DNA from: Anas platyrhynchos
Lineage: Eukaryota; Chordata; Aves; Anseriformes; Anatidae
Direction of reading: 5' to 3'
Assembly (NCBI RefSeq): GCF_047663525.1
Contig: NC_092602.1
Coordinates: 14,257,501-14,321,500, forward strand
DNA length: 64,000 nt
Shown here: piece after piece, positions 27,120-64,000 of the stretch
How the letters are laid out: the number at the start of each line of letters is the position of its first letter
How positions within the stretch are numbered: position 1 is the first letter of the stretch
Notes under the pieces: generated by a model
The model's input: only the letters and a program-made list of their open reading frames with translations
Databases searched by the model: none
What the model was told of the DNA's origin: nothing
Made by a program: the position numbers and the translations under genes

Positions 27120-28509
27120 TTTAATAAAAAACAATAGCTATACGATCTAGTCTAAAATGTTCAGTCTTAGGTGGTCTAATGTCAATAAAATAACATAAAA
27201 TAAAATAAAAATTGCAGTTATTTCTTGATCTTCCTTCAGTAACATTTCCCCCCTCCCAACAGTCTGTCCAGAGGCCAGCTCTCCCAGCACAAGGAAATGC
27301 AAGTCTGAGGACAATCTGTGTCCTAAAGTCCATTCCTCTAGCTTCAGTTTGGTGAGAGCTGGTGATGTTGGAATAAACAGAGATTATAGAATGAAATCAT
27401 GAATTAATGGACTTGGAAAAAAAAATAAAAATCCAGACTGTACATATTTGACCTGCATGGTGTTCATTCCAGGTACACTTAAAATGCATCAGGGGGCACT
27501 TCCATTGGTTATTACTTCAACATACTAACATAAACCAGCACTTTCTTCCCTTGGTGAAACACAAGAACTTTGGTTGTGGAAATTTAAAACAAACAATGAA
27601 ACAAACAATCCAAACCTGAAGTAAAAAGAATGCTCCTTCCAAAGAGAACATATTTTTAGCTAGGATGAAACAAGTGAGGCTTTTGCTTTCAGAAGAGATG
27701 CCACATGGAGATAATTAGTCGATATTTTGTCCTCTGAATTCTTTAAATGACAGCAGATTTTTTATAGCTAACTTAGAAATATAATATTATTGGTCCACTG
27801 TGAACTTACTGGGTTGAATTTTTTCCTGATTTTAAAATATTTAGAAGAATATTATGAAAGGGAAAATTATACTGTTTCAACTTACAAGACAATCAGAAAA
27901 GTAAAAATAAAAATACCTGGTAATTTCTTTCTCCTTCATATTCAATACCAAAGACACATCTTCACTTCAAATGAAGGAAGAGAAAGAACCAGCCTGAATA
28001 CCAGTCTAAAAAGTCTCCGTACTGGTCATGTGTCCAAAATTGGGATGTTCTATTAGTAACACAAACAAGTCATTGTTTGTTTCTTGCTTATTCTTTTCAT
28101 GCTCTTATATTCTTTCTCTCTTTTTTATTTTTTTTCCTGAATAGTTTTGGTACTTTGAAACATTAGTATCATTATTGTTTCTATGAGCCATAAAATATAT
28201 TTTCACAACCTCACCTTGCCCAGTTCATTATATTGGTCATACCGTTTCCTTGTTCCTTTCTGCTATTTATGTTTCACTTCTTAAATCCGTGAATAGCAGA
28301 ATAGCTGTTGGAAAAACAAAAGAAAGTGAAAAACTTAAATGAAAAAAAAAATAACCATGGACAGTTTGGCAAATTTCTCTCCCTGATTACAAAAACTGCC
28401 TCATCATTTCTCCTGGTGACTCCTTCCCCTTTCCCTCTTCTCTCCCAATATATATTGTAGAACTGAAGGCATCAAGGTGTGGTTAAACCCCCCAAAAAAC
28501 AGCCAGGAG

Positions 28510-60517
<32,008 letters not shown>

Positions 60518-61700
60518 ACCCCAACCACTCAACTCCCAGCCTGTAGCTCTGCTTGGGGTTGTTGCACCCCAGGTGTAGGACCCAGCACTTGGCCTTGTTG
60601 AAGTCCATACAGTTGGACTCAGCCCATCGGTGCAGCCTATCCAGATCCTCCTGCAGAGCCTTCCTACCCTTGAGGAGATTGACACACACACCTAACTTGG
60701 TGTCATCTGCAAACTTACTGAGGGTGCACTCAATGCCCTCATCCAGATCATCGATAAAGATATTAAAGAGGACTGGCCCCAGTACCAAGCCCTGGGGGAC
60801 GCCACTAGTGACCGGCCTCCAGCTGGATTTGACTCCATTCACCACAACTCTTTGGGCTCGGCTATCCAGCCAGTTTTTAACCCAACAAAGCATATGCCAG
60901 TCCAAGCCATGAGCAGCCTCTTTCTTGAGGCGAATGTTGTGGGGAACGGTGTCAAAGGCCTTACTGAAGTCAAGGTAGACCACAGACACAGCCTTTCCCT
61001 CATCCACCCAGTGTGTCACTTTATCATAGAAGGAGATCAGGTTCGTCAAGCAGGACCTGCCTTTTATAAATCCATGCTGACTGGGCCTGATTACCTGCTT
61101 GCCCTGCAAGTGCTGCGTGATGACACTCTAGATAATCTGCTCCATGAGCTTCCCTGGTACTGAGGTCAAACTGACAGGCCTATAGTTCCCTGGGTCTACC
61201 CTCCGGCCCTTCTTGTAGATGGGTGTCACGTTTGCTGGCCGCCAGTCAACTGGGACCTCCCCTGACAGCCATGACTGCCGATAAATGATGGAAAGGGGCT
61301 TGGCCAGCTCCTCCACCAGCTCTCTCAGTACCCTCGGGTGGATGCTATCCGGCCCCATCAACTTGTGTACATCCAAGTACTGTAGCGGGTCTCCAACCAT
61401 TTCCTCGTGAATTATGAGGGCCACATTCTGCTCCCCATCCCCTTCCACCAGCTCAGGGTGCTGGGTATCCAGAGAATAACTGCTCTTGCTGCTAAAGACT
61501 GAGGCAAAGAAGGCATTAAACACCTCAGCCTTTTCCTCATCTCTAGTAACTAAGTTTCCCCCCGCATCCAGTAAAAGATGGAGATTCTCCCATGCTGCCT
61601 GTCCCTTCTGAAGAGCCTATAGCCAGACATTGCAGCACTCCAGACATGAGAGTGGTCTCACCATGTTTCCGTGATGGCAACCAAGTCATAGCCTGCGTGC
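60518..61700 (-). pseudogene. CR1 ORF2 remnant: endonuclease N-terminal scrap fused to RT
   Basis: From about 61700 down, the frame reads YDLVAITETW, a TGA (61658-61660, where a second Trp is expected), then SGYRLFRRDRQ. It then switches abruptly to ENLHLLLDAGGNLVTRDEEK, the region just before the RT. Comparison with copy 3 places about 0.9 kb of endonuclease in the gap, including the GDFN and SDHE motifs. The RT follows: 61523-61128 ([50 protein letters not shown]), a stop, then 61109-60518 ([44 protein letters not shown] with FADD intact). Confidence 0.85.
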
Positions 61701-62048
61701 TGCACAATGGCTTCCGGCTCCTCCTCTTTGTTTCCCATGCTGCGTGTATTAGTGTAGATGCACTTCAGTTGGGCCATTGCCTTCTCCTCTGGCCTAGACA
61801 TTATTCCTCCTGGCACACCTCCAAGAAGCCTTATTTCAGCCCCGTCCCCCTTCTTACCTAGTTTAAAGCCCTCTCAATGAGCCCTGCCAGCTCCTGGGCT
61901 AGGATCCGTTTTCCCCTTACAGATACGTGAGACCCGTCTGCAGCCATCAGGCCGGGTGTTGAGTAAAGGTCCAAAAAACAAAATGGTTCAAAAAAACAAA
62001 TTTTCTGTGTTGGCAACAGCCTCTGAGCCACGTGTTTATCAGGTGCGC

Positions 62049-62917
62049 TTACTGTGTCCTCTCTATACCCCTCCCTGCCACTGTAGGGATGGACGAAAAC
62101 ACCACCTGTACTCCCCTAAAATCCCATTTGATAGTCTTCAGGCTTCCCTCTTCAATATTATCACTGCCAGCCTGGACTATCAAAAGAGGATAGTAATCAG
62201 AGGGGCAAACCAGGTTGGGAAGCTTTCTGGCATTGTCCCCGACCCTGGCCCCAGGGAGGCAGCAGACTTCCCTACGCGTAGGGTCAGGCCGACAAATAGG
62301 GCCCTCTGATCCCCTGACAAGGGAGTTGCCTAGAATGATTACCCTTCTATCTTTCTTGGTGAAGGCAGTCTTGAGTTGTGGAGTTGACTTCCTCACCCTA
62401 AACATCCTCCTGGGCAGACTTTCTACCTCAACCTCACCCACCAGTCTCTCAAGCTCCAGGGCCTCAAACCTATTGTGTAAGGGCACCTGGGAAGGTGGGG
62501 CCGGTAGGGGTGGGCGTTGCCTGCAAGGTCGAGCAGGGACCATTCCTCCTGAACTCCCAGGTCCCCTCCCTCTGCCCAACTGTGACAGGGCAGGGGGTCC
62601 ACCCCCATTTGGGGTGTCTCAGCTCGGTATCTCTCCTTCAGGCCCTGCAGGGAGTTGCTCCACCAGTCTATCTCCCTCTCACACTCTCTGATGGCCCTCA
62701 ACCTCTCCACCTCCTCCTTGAGCTCTGCCACCAGGCAGACCAGGTCATCCACCTGCTCGCACCTCACACACACAGTATCTCTGCCTCCCTCAGAGGGCAG
62801 CAACAGGCTCAGACAGTGTCTGCATCTGGACACCTGAACTGCTGTATTTTTGAGTGGGCAGTCAGTCTGGGTGGATACAGACTTTCTAGAGACAGCTCTT
62901 TGTCTAGTGTAGACCAT
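62049..62917 (-). pseudogene. CR1 ORF1 (zinc-finger-like and coiled-coil N-terminus, SGNH/esterase-like C-terminus), frameshifted
   Basis: The start at 62917 (MVYTRQR) is followed by SVSTQTDCPL, a Cys pattern (CRHC...CVRC) that resembles a zinc-binding knuckle, and a coiled-coil-like stretch (LVAELKEEVERLRAI). This frame (62917-62423) must shift near 62500 into 62579-62049. That frame carries LHNRFEALE, RVIILGNSLVRGSEGPICRP (a GNS block as in the SGNH/GDSL-like domain of CR1 ORF1) and a YYPLLIVQAGSDNI block that replaces the usual GTND-type motif. In CR1 elements ORF1 is an accessory RNA-binding/esterase-like protein; this copy is not functional as read. Confidence 0.82.
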
Positions 62918-63069
62918 TGCAGCCTAGCTAGTAGAAGACAGCCATTAGAGGATTTGTTCTTATGGGTGGCGGGCCCTCCCTGCTCGCCCTCCCTGCTCAC
63001 CCTACCTTTGCAAACTGCCATGCAAACTGCCGCACCCTGCCCTTCTGACCTAAAATGTATTACCTAAAA

Positions 63070-63170
63070 TACAGGTAATATAATAACCTATAATACAATA
63101 TATATATTGTATATATAATACAATAACCTATATATGTATAATAACCTATATATCTTGTATCCTAAATAAG
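63070..63170. repeat. AT-rich imperfect minisatellite with a 20-bp palindrome, next to a CR1 5' end
   Basis: AATAACCTATA appears three times (near 63081, 63121 and 63139). A perfect inverted repeat centred in TACAATATATATATTGTA spans 63093-63112. The tract starts about 20 bp beyond the place where CR1 copy 4 ends. Confidence 0.8.
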
Positions 63171-64000
63171 CCTATTCTACTTCACTGATCCCAAATAATA
63201 TGATCCTTCCTCACTGGACAAGAGAAAATTTTCTGTATCTTTAAAATGAAAAAGCCTGATAGGTAATGTGAGTGATATTTCTGCTTTCTGCACTCCTGAG
63301 TGCAGAACTGATGTACAAATTACTAAGTAATAATCTGTCACTTCTGTTTCTCTCTTTCTAATAGGTCATTCTTGGTATATCTGAATTCTAAGCGGGTTTG
63401 ATATAAAGCCACTATTACGAAGTTTAAAAAACCTTTTGAAATTTTCCAAGACCTCTCTATAGAAAAGAGAGGAAATTTGACTGCTAGCACATTATCAGCA
63501 ATTAGAAACCTCAATCTTCTGCCCTTTGCTAATGGTTTCATTAAAGGAAGTATTGTGCATTTGAATGAATTTATTTTGATTAATTACTTCAGAGCCACAT
63601 CTGCATAAAAATTGTAAAAGGCAGTTTGTCATGATAAAGGCTACTGAAGTTTTACATCTCTTCTCTGCATGACAATCAACTTCAGGAATTTCAGATTCAT
63701 GATGTGCACAACGGAATGGAAATATATTGGACATGTTATCTAATAGCTTCATAGCTAGGACCACTACAATCATTAGAGATCCTCAGTATGGGGAAGCAAT
63801 TGGTCACCACCTCACTAAAAGTTGTTGTGTTTATTGTTTTTTTTTTAGTTAATCACTGATAGCAGTCACAACTCATTGTTATTACACAGATGTAGAAATA
63901 TTGAAGTACATGTATAAGTAATTAGCATATTACACAGTAAGGTAAAAGCGATTTTCAAATCTGCCACTTTATTTTTTCTGTAGTGCTCTATGCTATTCCA
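63171..64000 (-). other. TMEM132 upstream intron continues to the window end
   Basis: Unique AT-rich sequence. The preceding coding exon was not found here. Confidence 0.65.

Larger units (their letters stand above)
60518..63050 (-). mobile_element. CR1 LINE copy 4: 5' end and ORF1 retained, endonuclease deleted, 3' end missing
   Basis: The element lies on the minus strand, same orientation as the host gene. From about 63050 it has 5' UTR-like sequence, the ORF1 start at 62917, ORF1 (frameshifted), the ORF1/ORF2 spacer and the first part of the endonuclease. It then jumps at about 61590 into the region before the RT. The RT runs from 61590 to about 60518, where CR1 similarity stops in the middle of the RT C-terminal region ([11 protein letters not shown] then EWLGSLI). 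The usual 3' UTR and octamers are absent. Most avian CR1 copies are the reverse: 5'-truncated with an intact 3' end. Confidence 0.9.

Noticed and set aside
28124..28129. Polyadenylation signal for the TMEM132 transcript
   Set aside because: The AATAAA on the minus strand is in the right direction, but there is no clear downstream GU-rich element and such hexamers are common in this AT-rich sequence. Not listed as a feature.

Overview
This window is vertebrate nuclear DNA, almost certainly from a bird. It has large introns with GT/AG splice sites, many A/T tracts and microsatellites, no prokaryote-style dense coding, and several CR1 retrotransposons of the avian/reptilian type. The 3' end of one CR1 copy carries the typical ATTCTATG octamer repeat. 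I cannot name the species.

The only host gene I can support lies on the minus strand. It is the 3' portion of a TMEM132-family gene, best matched from memory to TMEM132B. Five coding exons are visible, read from high to low coordinate: 58675-58532, 43309-43104, 42593-42329, 41275-41084 and 29706-28510 (stop at 28510-28512). All inspected junctions are GT/AG and the phases (0/0, 0/2, 2/0, 0/0, 0/stop) join into one 667-residue open frame. The first four exons and the start of the last encode the distal ectodomain. The last exon also encodes the juxtamembrane stalk, one transmembrane helix and the whole cytoplasmic tail. The upstream exons (roughly the first 400 residues, plus the promoter) lie beyond position 64000.

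Layout: 1-28509 is downstream flank, possibly including a long 3' UTR near 28 kb. It holds two CR1 copies (8686-9740 plus, 19511-20580 minus) and a 34-unit TTTC array (26982-27117). From 28510 to 58675 is the gene body. Its last intron carries a 3-kb CR1 (30787-33790) with an almost readable ORF2. Its 15-kb intron carries a small rearranged CR1 cluster (47884-48168) and an old CR1 3' scrap (54380-54455). From 58676 to 64000 is a further intron with an unusual CR1 (60518-63050) that keeps its 5' end and ORF1 but has lost most of the endonuclease and its 3' end.

The most interesting host observation is in the cytoplasmic tail. An RVxF-type PP1 docking motif (RVKF) overlaps a WIRS-type WAVE-complex motif (FTTFTT) within nine residues. 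I found no RNA gene, CRISPR array, retrovirus or second host gene that I could support.
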